Shown: in pieces, positions 8,647 to 14,581 of the stretch
How positions within the stretch are numbered: the first letter of the stretch is position 1
How the letters are laid out: every line of letters begins with the position of its first letter
IMG/VR virus record: IMGVR_UViG_3300030105_001256
Location: 1 to 37,361 of that record
Length of the DNA: 37,361 nucleotides
Source: a virus
Reading direction: 5' to 3' (one strand)
Notes under the pieces: model-generated
What the model was told of the DNA's origin: nothing
Seen by the model: the letters and a program-made list of their open reading frames with translations, nothing else
Database searches by the model: none
Program-made: the position numbers and the translations under genes

Positions 8647-8691
8647 TCTGGCTACCTTTTTTTTAGAGTTCCTACGCCTACGCATGAGCAA

Positions 8692-9171
8692 CTAGTTGTT
8701 ACCAGCAAACAGTTCATGAATCTTTTGCTCCAACTCTAACTTGATCTCGTCGCTTGTCCTGTTATTGTTAGTGGTCTCAACTCTATCAGTAAACAATGCT
8801 ACCTCTGATATCTTGCCAATCATTTCCAATGCCCTAATCCTAGCTGACTCATTGTTATTAATATCCTTGGCTTCTTTAATCAATTGATCTGTGACGAACT
8901 GTCTAAGAGAGAGGGCTGTACTAACCCCATACTGCTCTTTCCTCTTGAATCCAGCCTTAACCCTTTGGGAAACCTTTGGGTGGCTCATGAGTACTGATGC
9001 TTCTCTCCATATGCTACTGTCTTTCATGTTCTTGGTACTATATGAATTGCGATATGACTCACTAGCAGTCATGCCTGATAGTACCCCTTGTATAAACTTC
9101 TCTTGCTTAGGTGTTAACCCATCAATACTTGTTACCTTATTGTTACCCTTATCTTTATCTTTACTACTCAT
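8692..9171 (-). CDS. terS: Terminase small subunit
   Basis: 159 residues. Residues about 15-75 follow the small-terminase pattern: LTPKQEKFIQGVLSGMTASE, then SYRNSYSTKN, then an HTH-like stretch SIWREASVLMSHPKVSQRVKA. It ends in a helical oligomerisation region (RIRALEMIGKISEVALF) and a charged tail. TerS recognises the packaging site and feeds DNA to TerL. It is the first gene of the leftward packaging unit, although terL is separated from it by the regulator gene and two regulatory regions, which is unusual. The start codon is ATG; AGG lies 13 bases upstream inside a palindrome copy. Confidence 0.85.
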   Translation of the reverse strand: MSSKDKDKGNNKVTSIDGLTPKQEKFIQGVLSGMTASESYRNSYSTKNMKDSSIWREASVLMSHPKVSQRVKAGFKRKEQYGVSTALSLRQFVTDQLIKEAKDINNNESARIRALEMIGKISEVALFTDRVETTNNNRTSDEIKLELEQKIHELFAGNN

Positions 9172-9178
9172 ATATGTC

Positions 9179-9194
9179 TATTAACCTATTAATA
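9179..9194. repeat. Palindrome TATTAACCTATTAATA
   Basis: Copy of the dispersed 16-bp palindrome with one arm mismatch (consensus TATTAACCTGTTAATA). It sits 8 bases upstream of the terS start codon, in the divergent region between the leftward terS and the rightward operon. Confidence 0.8.
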
Positions 9195-9241
9195 TTTAAT
9201 TTATTTTACATATGTTTATATATGCCTAAACCCAATCATAC

Positions 9242-9256
9242 GCTTACTTCGTAAGC
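9242..9256. other. Six-bp perfect hairpin in the divergent region
   Basis: GCTTAC and GTAAGC are separated by TTC. The hairpin lies 50 bases upstream of the promoter-like element that starts the rightward transcript. It could be an operator or an RNA hairpin in the opposite transcript; the role is not known. Confidence 0.4.
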
Positions 9257-9307
9257 AACACTAGTTCACACAGCGAACATTAGATGAACATATATATCAT
9301 TTAATCC

Positions 9308-9336
9308 TTGTCATTTGTGGGGTAATAAACTAAGAT
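9308..9336 (+). promoter_or_regulatory. Sigma70-like promoter of the rightward operon
   Basis: TTGTCA (5 of 6 matches to the -35 consensus) is separated by exactly 17 bases from TAAGAT (4 of 6 to the -10). The expected start, near 9343, falls just before the closing stem of the structured RNA at 9347. That coincidence supports the call. Confidence 0.55.
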
Positions 9337-9342
9337 GCATTT

Positions 9343-9780
9343 GTCATTTGGGATTGACGGCGATTTTGCCCCCTTTTCAAATACACCCTAGTGGGATGCT
9401 CATAGTCCCCATGAGAGCCAGTCGCAATGACATGGTTCGAGGGTTCAAGCCTAGAGCCTGAATCGATACATGGGACTTAAACGAGAAAGAGGTAACCAAG
9501 AAATCCTCACCACGAAAAATCCGGACATCATGTCTTAGTGCGTTTATCTTGGGTTGAGAGAGTGTCGCTTAATTGAGAACGTCTCTGTCCATATGCGAAT
9601 GTCTTAGCAAGACTAAAGGTTTGGATGGTTTCCGGAGAGTTTAAGCCCTACAGGACACAAAACTCAAGGATATCGATGTGTGCTAAGGCTATGCTGGTGA
9701 TAAACCGGCGTGTAACTTGCTTGTCTCTAGGGACTAAACTTGTAAGTGTGAAGAGTAGCTAATCCCAAAGCGATAAAATA
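9343..9780 (+). ncRNA. Large structured RNA of unknown class (leader or stand-alone)
   Basis: No credible ORF and visibly higher GC than the flanks. A perfect 9-bp long-range stem (TTTGGGATT 9347-9355 with AATCCCAAA 9761-9769) encloses about 400 bases full of local hairpins. Examples are GTCTT/AAGAC at 9601-9613, GCTGGT/ACCGGC at 9693-9709, GACA/TGTC near 9524-9534, and CTCAT/ATGAG near 9399-9415. It starts at a predicted promoter and ends just before the leader of the first rightward gene. It resembles large phage/metagenome RNAs such as GOLLD or ROOL in size and setting, but I cannot assign it to either. tmRNA was considered and not supported. Confidence 0.65.
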
Positions 9781-9816
9781 TAGGTAATAATTTTAATTTA
9801 ATGGAGAAAATATATT

Positions 9817-10119
9817 ATGAAAATAAACAAAATAATTGAACATTTAACAAAGGCTGTGAATAAATATGCTGACGAGAGCATATTGACTGCAAAGCAGATT
9901 TGGGAGGATTTAATAATCAGAGAATGTGAAGAGGGAAATGTTGAGATTCTTTTTGATGGTGGCTACTGTTACGACATCATCAACGAAACATGGAGTGATT
10001 ATGGTGGAGATATGGTATGGGAAAATGCTGAAAAGATTTTTGGTTTGAAAGAACTTGAAAAACTAGGGCATGAAGCTGAACCTTACGCATCATGGAAAAT
10101 ATCAGTTTACAAAGGATAA
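9817..10119 (+). CDS. Small acidic protein, first gene of the rightward operon
   Basis: 100 residues, acidic, helix-rich start (MKINKIIEHLTKAVNKYADE), then an aromatic/acidic half with GGYCYDIINETWSDYGGDMVW. No family is recognised. GGAG lies 11 bases before the ATG. The gene is preceded by the structured RNA and its stop codon is directly followed by the first hammerhead ribozyme, so it is likely released as its own mRNA. An early takeover role is possible but unproven. Confidence 0.7.
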   Translation: MKINKIIEHLTKAVNKYADESILTAKQIWEDLIIRECEEGNVEILFDGGYCYDIINETWSDYGGDMVWENAEKIFGLKELEKLGHEAEPYASWKISVYKG

Positions 10120-10184
10120 ACCTACTGACGAGCAACACTGAAAGGTGGCGAAATTTGGGACTCTCCGGAGTTCCATATATAGGT
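10120..10184 (+). ncRNA. Type I hammerhead ribozyme 1
   Basis: Helix I pairs ACCTA (10120-10124) with TAGGT (10180-10184). The core is CTGACGA (10125-10131) and GAAA (10150-10153). Helix II (10132-10149) has GC/GC plus CACT/GGTG around an AA bulge, with a GAAA tetraloop. Helix III (10153-10178) has ten pairs with one U-U mismatch and a TCCG tetraloop. The UA pair with H17 gives predicted cleavage after A10179. All invariant hammerhead nucleotides are present. It begins at the base after the TAA stop of the upstream gene and releases an mRNA for the next gene. Confidence 0.9.
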
Positions 10185-10212
10185 AATAAATATAATTAAA
10201 AATGGAGAAATT

Positions 10213-10362
10213 ATGAATGAACTAAATAGATTAGTTGCAGAATTAGACAATGTTTTAGGTAATAGATGTATAGGCGATGGAGAGTATATCAACTCAATAG
10301 AAAGTGATATTTCTAACATAGACCCTATGCAACATTTAGGGGGTTATGACAATGGCGAATAG
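10213..10362 (+). CDS. Tiny acidic protein
   Basis: 49 residues (MNELNRLVAELDNVLGNRCI start), acidic, with an N-terminal helix. GGAG lies 8 bases upstream. The mRNA leader would be the 3' product of ribozyme 1. It overlaps the next gene by 11 bases. No family is recognised. Confidence 0.6.
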   Translation: MNELNRLVAELDNVLGNRCIGDGEYINSIESDISNIDPMQHLGGYDNGE

Positions 10363-10504
10363 ATTAATAAAAGAATGGGTTTCGATCAAAAAGCACTTCA
10401 GTAATATGAATGGGATGGAATGGTTTAGCTGGTATGTATTAAAGCCCTTTGCTTTGGCATTGTGCATTGTTTCATATATTGCTTTAAAAATGGGGTGGAT
10501 GTAA
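10352..10504 (+). CDS. Small single-pass membrane protein
   Basis: 50 residues: a basic, aromatic N-terminal half (MANRLIKEWVSIKKHFSN), then one hydrophobic segment (LKPFALALCIVSYIALKMGW) that should span the inner membrane. It overlaps the upstream gene by 11 bases, and its TAA shares an A with the next ATG. A tiny membrane protein could act in superinfection exclusion or lysis control, but nothing specific identifies it. Confidence 0.6.
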   Translation: MANRLIKEWVSIKKHFSNMNGMEWFSWYVLKPFALALCIVSYIALKMGWM

Positions 10505-10713
10505 TGAGTGCTTTAGGAAAATTATTTGAAATATCAGAGACCCAAACAGCAATGAAAGTTGAAGGCGTGGTAGTTGATTTGTTTACAGCATCCTACATCG
10601 TGGGTGCTTATCATAGAGTTAATGAGAAAAATCAAAAGCATATGAGAGAGTCAACTATTGAAAAACTAATTGATGTTGCACACCTAGTTATGGGAGCAAC
10701 AAAAACATACTAA
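10504..10713 (+). CDS. Small unknown protein
   Basis: 69 residues starting MSALGKLFEISETQTAMKVE. An in-frame upstream extension to 10462 exists but would overlap the membrane protein gene; the TAATG junction at 10502-10506 and the GGGGTGG site favour the start at 10504. Helical, with no cysteine cluster or known motif. The stop codon is one base before a TATTAAC palindrome. Confidence 0.6.
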   Translation: MSALGKLFEISETQTAMKVEGVVVDLFTASYIVGAYHRVNEKNQKHMRESTIEKLIDVAHLVMGATKTY

Positions 10714-10714
10714 A

Positions 10715-10730
10715 TATTAACTGATTAATA
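10715..10730. repeat. Palindrome TATTAACTGATTAATA
   Basis: Copy of the dispersed palindrome with one arm mismatch. It begins one base after the stop codon at 10713 and lies 15 bases before the next ATG. Confidence 0.8.
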
Positions 10731-10744
10731 CTTATGGAGAGCAT

Positions 10745-10873
10745 ATGAAAAAATCAAAAAGAAAAGTGGTTGTGAATCAACAAGATAAATTAATATCTAT
10801 GAAAATTTACAAGCCAAAAGTAAAAAAGAAAACAGCATTTCAGATAGCATTTGAAAATGCTAAGGGTGTATAG
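10745..10873 (+). CDS. Tiny very basic protein
   Basis: 42 residues, strongly basic (MKKSKRKVVV start, KPKVKKKTAF middle). GGAG lies 7 bases upstream. The composition suggests nucleic-acid binding. It is preceded by a palindrome and followed by a structured region with a hammerhead-like motif. No family is recognised. Confidence 0.55.
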   Translation: MKKSKRKVVVNQQDKLISMKIYKPKVKKKTAFQIAFENAKGV

Positions 10874-10884
10874 GTAAATTTTTC

Positions 10885-10920
10885 GTGGTTGGCTAGTACC
10901 ACATACCTTAAAACTAGCCA
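10885..10920 (+). ncRNA. Hairpin with loop complementary to downstream strand
   Basis: GTGGT (10885-10889) pairs with ACCAC (10898-10902). The whole eight-base loop, TGGCTAGT (10890-10897), is perfectly complementary to ACTAGCCA (10913-10920). The two stems are either mutually exclusive or form a partial pseudoknot, as in the loop pseudoknot of pistol ribozymes. The rest of a pistol core is not seen. It lies between the tiny basic gene and the divergent hammerhead. Confidence 0.5.
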
Positions 10921-10928
10921 TTTAATTT

Positions 10929-10983
10929 TGACTATCGTATGGGATTAGTACCCATGCCTGAATGAGTTACTGCGAAATAGTCA
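10929..10983 (+). ncRNA. Divergent type III-like hammerhead ribozyme 2
   Basis: Open helix III pairs TGACTAT (10929-10935) with ATAGTCA (10977-10983), seven perfect pairs. C10936 is the predicted cleavage nucleotide. Helix I is a closed hairpin GTATGGG/CCCATGC (10937-10957) with one wobble. The core reads CTGAATGA (10958-10965), which is CTGATGA with one extra A. Helix II is minimal (GT/GC pairs with a TACT loop, 10966-10973), followed by GAA at 10974-10976. The order and junctions are those of a type III hammerhead; the inserted base is the caveat. It precedes the MoxR gene. Confidence 0.6.
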
Positions 10984-11017
10984 TTTCAGTTTTATTAATC
11001 GCAAAAATGGAGTAAAT

Positions 11018-12007
11018 ATGAAAGCGAAACAATTAGAAAAATCACTTTCCACTCTCATTTCTATTAACCAGCCATCATTTGTTTATGGTGGAGTTGGGGT
11101 CGGCAAATCGGAGATTATCCACAAAGTTGGAAAGTCTCTTGGTTTTGAGATTAGAGATGTGAGAGTATCATTGCTAGACCCTGTAGATTTAAGAGGAGTA
11201 CCTAGCGTAAAAGAAGGAGTTACTGTGTGGAATCCACCAGTATTTTTACCAACTGAAAAAGACCCAAAAACAATATTGTTCTTGGATGAGTTACCTCATG
11301 GTAGCCCTAGCGTACAAAACGCTTTGTTTCAGTTAGTTAAAGATAGACAACTTGGCGAATATACACTTCCTGAATCAACTGTGATAATTGGTGCTGGAAA
11401 TAGGATGTCAGATAAAGCCGGAGCAAATAGAATGAATACAGCATTGGCAGGTAGATTTATTAATCTTGAATTTGAGCCTTGCGTAGACGATTGGATAGAC
11501 TGGGCAAAATCAAGTGGAAAAATTATTCCGGAAGTCATAGCCTATATGAGATATAGACCTGAGAATCTATTTGTTTTTGATAAAAATGCAAAAATGGGAA
11601 TTAACGCCACGCCTAGAACTTGGGAGTATGCTTCAAGAATTATGGCTCAATCGCCTAGTGCTGATATTGAGCATGAACTACTTTCCGGAACTATTGGACA
11701 AGGAGTTAGTGCTGAGTTGATAGGGTTTATGAGAACTGTAAGAGGTTTACCATCATTGGATAAAATCTTAAATGACCCTGAGAGCCTTGATACTGAGTCT
11801 GACCCAGCTATCTTGTATGCAATTACTAGCATAATCGCTAGGAAAATGGATAAGAAAAACATCAATAAGTTCATGAAATACTTAGACACATTACCTGATG
11901 AGTTTGCGATTTTGTGTATGACTGATGCAATTGAATCAAATCCTGATTTGAAAAAGACTAAAGCGTTTATTGATTTTGATATCAAACATCAAGACATTAC
12001 GCTTTAA
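11018..12007 (+). CDS. MoxR/CobS-like AAA+ ATPase
   Basis: 329 residues. Walker A GGVGVGKS at 24-31, Walker B ILFLDE at 86-91, sensor-1 region IIGAGNRMSD near 123-132 and an arginine-finger region ALAGRFINL near 142-150. These are signatures of the MoxR branch of AAA+ proteins. MoxR and CobS ATPases act as chaperone motors with VWA-domain partners, and a VWA protein is encoded two genes downstream. GGAG precedes the ATG. The TAA stop is directly followed by hammerhead 3. The role in the phage (remodelling a host complex, metal insertion or assembly) is unknown. Confidence 0.85.
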   Translation: MKAKQLEKSLSTLISINQPSFVYGGVGVGKSEIIHKVGKSLGFEIRDVRVSLLDPVDLRGVPSVKEGVTVWNPPVFLPTEKDPKTILFLDELPHGSPSVQNALFQLVKDRQLGEYTLPESTVIIGAGNRMSDKAGANRMNTALAGRFINLEFEPCVDDWIDWAKSSGKIIPEVIAYMRYRPENLFVFDKNAKMGINATPRTWEYASRIMAQSPSADIEHELLSGTIGQGVSAELIGFMRTVRGLPSLDKILNDPESLDTESDPAILYAITSIIARKMDKKNINKFMKYLDTLPDEFAILCMTDAIESNPDLKKTKAFIDFDIKHQDITL

Positions 12008-12104
12008 ACCAACTGATGATTAGCTGAAATGCTATGAAATGAATCTGTAAAAAATAAAGTTGTTTATAACTTTGTTTTTCCTTAATGGTTAGATTCATAT
12101 TGGT
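12008..12104 (+). ncRNA. Type I hammerhead ribozyme 3
   Basis: Helix I pairs ACCAA (12008-12012) with TTGGT (12100-12104). The core is CTGATGA (12013-12019) and GAAA (12036-12039). Helix II pairs TAGC with GCTA and has loop TGAAAT; the junction-proximal pair is U-U. Helix III starts with eight perfect pairs (12039-12046 with 12091-12098) and carries an inner A/T-rich hairpin near 12050-12079. Predicted cleavage is after A12099. The ribozyme begins right after the MoxR stop codon. Confidence 0.9.
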
Positions 12105-12110
12105 AACAAG

Positions 12111-12126
12111 TATTAACTAATTAATA
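12111..12126. repeat. Palindrome TATTAACTAATTAATA
   Basis: Copy of the dispersed palindrome with one arm mismatch, 7 bases after hammerhead 3 and 22 bases before the next ATG. It would lie in the leader of the ribozyme-cleaved mRNA. Confidence 0.8.
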
Positions 12127-12147
12127 CTTAAATATAGGAGTATTTTT

Positions 12148-13023
12148 ATGGCAGTAGCCTTAAACGAAAAAGCCATGCTCATCAAGGTTGAACTCAAGAA
12201 ATGGGGTGGGACTAAAACTGATAAATCCTTATCAGAAAAAATAGGTAATGATTCTAATACTGATGCAAGTTTGTATTCAGTTTCTAAGAAACTTACTAAG
12301 TCCAAAACATTAAAAGAGATTAAAAAAATTGATGGACAGATAAGAACTGACTGCATTTATTCAGGTGCTGGATATAGAGGTTTTTGTCATGCATGGGATA
12401 ACAATGGAAACTACTTATTACCTATCGATGCAAAAGATAGGTTTGAGAAAAGGTTTTCAGAATATAGAGATGATAGAGAGAAATTGGTAAAACAGTTTGT
12501 TTCTGAATATCCGGAGATTATCAAAAGTGCCGAGCATGAATTTGGTGCTAACTTTGATTCAAATGATTTCCCTCATGAGACTGAAATTGGAGAGTATTTT
12601 TCTTGCGAAGTTATTAAGAATGTCGTTCCATCAACTGATGATATTAGAATTAATTTATCTAAAGATGAGATTGACGAACTTAAACAAAATGCTAAGAAGC
12701 AAGAAGAGGATAGAGTTGAAAAGATAACCAAAGATGTTACTGATAAAATCAATGGCGTACTTGGACACTTTTCAGAAAAAATAAAAGCAGGTGAAACATT
12801 TAGAGATTCAACGCTTGATAAAGTTATGGAACTTTGCGAAGTTATACCGGCATTAAATATTGGTGGTGATTCAAAAATTCATAAGGCTCATCAAGGTCTG
12901 ATGGATATTTTCACTGGCAAAAACATCGATGCTCAATCATTGAGAGATGATAAAGATAAGGCTAAAGAATTAGCTGATAAATCTGATGAGATTATCGAAG
13001 GTCTTGAAGGGTGGTTAGATTGA
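12148..13023 (+). CDS. DUF3150-like protein of the MoxR/VWA triad
   Basis: 291 residues, highly charged and helical, with a conserved-looking core (IYSGAGYRGFCHAW, LLPIDAKDRFEKRF) and a coiled C-terminal half. Proteins of the DUF3150 type accompany MoxR ATPases and VWA proteins in phages and bacteria; the length, start (SVSKKLTKSKTLKEIKKIDG region) and gene order fit. It may adapt the ATPase to its VWA partner (inference). AGGAG lies 9 bases before the ATG. Its end nearly touches the VWA gene, with no ribozyme between them, so these two stay on one mRNA. Confidence 0.65.
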   Translation: MAVALNEKAMLIKVELKKWGGTKTDKSLSEKIGNDSNTDASLYSVSKKLTKSKTLKEIKKIDGQIRTDCIYSGAGYRGFCHAWDNNGNYLLPIDAKDRFEKRFSEYRDDREKLVKQFVSEYPEIIKSAEHEFGANFDSNDFPHETEIGEYFSCEVIKNVVPSTDDIRINLSKDEIDELKQNAKKQEEDRVEKITKDVTDKINGVLGHFSEKIKAGETFRDSTLDKVMELCEVIPALNIGGDSKIHKAHQGLMDIFTGKNIDAQSLRDDKDKAKELADKSDEIIEGLEGWLD

Positions 13024-13025
13024 TA

Positions 13026-14132
13026 ATGCAAGAAATGACGAAAGCTAGGACTGAACTTATTATCAAACATCCCTTTTTTGGAAAGATTGCTTTAGGAATG
13101 GTGATGGTTGAAAGAGATGATATTGATACTATGGCTGTTGATGGTACTCACTTGTTCTATAACAAGGACTTTGTATTGAGTATTACCCATCAAGAAAGAG
13201 TTGGTGTTATTGCTCACGAAGTTTTACATATCGTTTTCAAACACCACCTGAGAAGAAAAAATAGATGTCCTCAATATTGGAATGTTGCCGGTGATTACGT
13301 TATCAATGCAGTACTATTTGAGCATAAGTTTGTTTTGCCTGATGGTGGATTGTTTGATAGAAAATATGTCAATCAAAAAACTGAAACTGTCTATGATCAA
13401 GTATTCAAAGATAAGCAACACGATAACGCCCAATTGGTTGGAGAGGTTATTGATGCTGTTGGAGATGATGGAGAGAAACTCACAGAATCTCAAGTAAAAG
13501 ATGCAGACATAGAGGTAACAATACAAGTGCTTCAAGCAGAGCAAAGTGCTAAGGGTTTCTCAAGTAAAGGTATGGGAGATGCTACTAAAGGCATGATGGA
13601 TGTCGTAAAAGACAATTCAGTATCTTGGGAGGAAATCCTAATGAACTTAGTATTGGACAAAGTCCCATCTAGCGATTACAACTTCAATAATGTAAATAGA
13701 AGGTTTATACATCAAGACCTTTACTTGCCTAGTTGTGAAAAAAAGCCGAGTGCTAAAGGCGTTCTTGCTATTGATATCAGTGGTTCTACAAATAAAGAAG
13801 ATCAAGCCATGTACATAAGTTGTGCAAATGACATTAAAGAAGTGGCTGACTTCGAAGAGCTTACAGTTATCTATTGTGATGATGCTGTTAGAAGAGTTGA
13901 TACCTTTGGTAGAGGTGAAGAGATTGAATTACATTACATGAGAGGTGGTTGCACTGATTATGAACCTGTAATCAAATATATAGATAAAGAGTTAGACAAT
14001 GATATCTCATTCTTAATCTATCTTACTGATGGTTATTGTACGCCATGTACTGAGCCTGAATATCCTGTAGTTTGGGCTACCACCGAGACTTCAAGTTACT
14101 TCACCTTTGGAGATATAGTTGATGTTGCTTAG
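13026..14132 (+). CDS. Metallopeptidase-like and VWA-domain protein (DUF2201 type)
   Basis: About 368 residues. The N-terminal domain carries the zinc-protease motif HEVLH at 64-68, within VIAHEVLHIVFKHHLRR. The C-terminal domain begins GVLAIDISGST, with the VWA metal-site motif DISGS at 250-254, and continues to YLTDG. This is the putative metallopeptidase plus VWA-like architecture (DUF2201), a usual partner of MoxR/CobS ATPases. A GTG at 13011 could extend it by 5 residues; ATG 13026 is preferred because it lies just past the upstream stop. Substrate unknown. A palindrome and a ribozyme follow. Confidence 0.85.
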   Translation: MQEMTKARTELIIKHPFFGKIALGMVMVERDDIDTMAVDGTHLFYNKDFVLSITHQERVGVIAHEVLHIVFKHHLRRKNRCPQYWNVAGDYVINAVLFEHKFVLPDGGLFDRKYVNQKTETVYDQVFKDKQHDNAQLVGEVIDAVGDDGEKLTESQVKDADIEVTIQVLQAEQSAKGFSSKGMGDATKGMMDVVKDNSVSWEEILMNLVLDKVPSSDYNFNNVNRRFIHQDLYLPSCEKKPSAKGVLAIDISGSTNKEDQAMYISCANDIKEVADFEELTVIYCDDAVRRVDTFGRGEEIELHYMRGGCTDYEPVIKYIDKELDNDISFLIYLTDGYCTPCTEPEYPVVWATTETSSYFTFGDIVDVA

Positions 14133-14143
14133 GCAACATTGAC

Positions 14144-14159
14144 TATTAACCTGTTAATA
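14144..14159. repeat. Palindrome TATTAACCTGTTAATA (perfect)
   Basis: Perfect copy of the dispersed palindrome, 11 bases after the VWA gene's stop and 5 bases before hammerhead 4. Confidence 0.85.
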
Positions 14160-14164
14160 ATTAA

Positions 14165-14225
14165 ACCAACTGATGATTGTCTGAGATGACATGAAAACAG
14201 ATAGCGAGTGCTGTCTGTTATTGGT
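14165..14225 (+). ncRNA. Type I hammerhead ribozyme 4
   Basis: Helix I pairs ACCAA (14165-14169) with TTGGT (14221-14225). The core is CTGATGA (14170-14176) and GAAA (14193-14196). Helix II pairs TGTC with GACA around loop TGAGAT: two compensatory base-pair changes relative to copies 3 and 5. Helix III is ten pairs (14196-14205 with 14210-14219, one G-U) with a GAGT loop. Predicted cleavage is after A14220. The next gene's GGAGG leader follows. Confidence 0.92.
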
Positions 14226-14255
14226 AATTTAATATGACCTTGGAGGGTCGAAATT

Positions 14256-14483
14256 ATGAAAAAATCAAAATACTTAGACACATTAGAAGACTTAGAAGAC
14301 GATTTGATGCGAGAACTTAAATCGTATGTAAGTAAAAAATCCATGATTGAGAATGTAATTCCTCATGATATGGATTCTCTATTTGCGATAGCAAAAGCTA
14401 ACCCTAAACAATTCGATTATGTTATTAAAAATATGAGACAAGTGATTACTATGCACTTGGAAAGAAAAATTGGATTGAGATAA
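14256..14483 (+). CDS. Small acidic-basic helical protein
   Basis: 75 residues, two or three predicted helices: an acidic N-terminal half (YLDTLEDLEDDLMRELKSYV) and a basic end (MHLERKIGLR). GGAGG lies 8 bases before the ATG. It is flanked by hammerheads on both sides, so its mRNA would be cut out as a single-gene RNA. No family is recognised. Confidence 0.65.
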   Translation: MKKSKYLDTLEDLEDDLMRELKSYVSKKSMIENVIPHDMDSLFAIAKANPKQFDYVIKNMRQVITMHLERKIGLR

Positions 14484-14543
14484 ACCAACTGATGATTAGC
14501 TGAGATGCTATGAAAACATCCCAATGATTGGGGTGTTATTGGT
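14484..14543 (+). ncRNA. Type I hammerhead ribozyme 5
   Basis: Helix I pairs ACCAA (14484-14488) with TTGGT (14539-14543). It can extend beyond a small internal loop by GATA/TATC (14479-14482 with 14546-14549) and GATT/AATC (14473-14476 with 14550-14553), reaching into the upstream coding end. The core is CTGATGA (14489-14495) and GAAA (14512-14515). Helix II is TAGC/GCTA with loop TGAGAT. Helix III has ten pairs (14515-14524 with 14528-14537) and a TGA loop. Predicted cleavage is after A14538. It starts right after the upstream TAA. Confidence 0.92.
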
Positions 14544-14581
14544 GCTATCAATCGATAGTAAATAATAAAAATGGAGTAAGT

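Noticed and set aside
9433-9460. tRNA-like T-arm (GGTTCAAGCC)
   Set aside because: The T stem does not pair beyond two bases, and no anticodon arm or acceptor stem surrounds it.
9601-9740. Group I intron core (GACTAAA phrases at two places)
   Set aside because: No matching downstream S element for P7 and no split gene on either side.
9343-9780. The structured RNA as a tmRNA (GGATTGACGG near its 5' end and CTAAACTTGTAAG near its 3' end resemble tmRNA phrases)
   Set aside because: No tag reading frame with a recognisable degradation tag, no T-arm plus CCA next to the closing stem, and the order of the T-loop-like GGTTCAAGCC does not fit a normal or permuted tmRNA.
12983-13000. Hammerhead core CTGATGAG...CGAAG in the DUF3150-like gene
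   Set aside because: GAAG instead of GAAA, no pairing for helix I or III; chance match in coding sequence. The CTGATGA at 11895 and the one near 21005 fail likewise.
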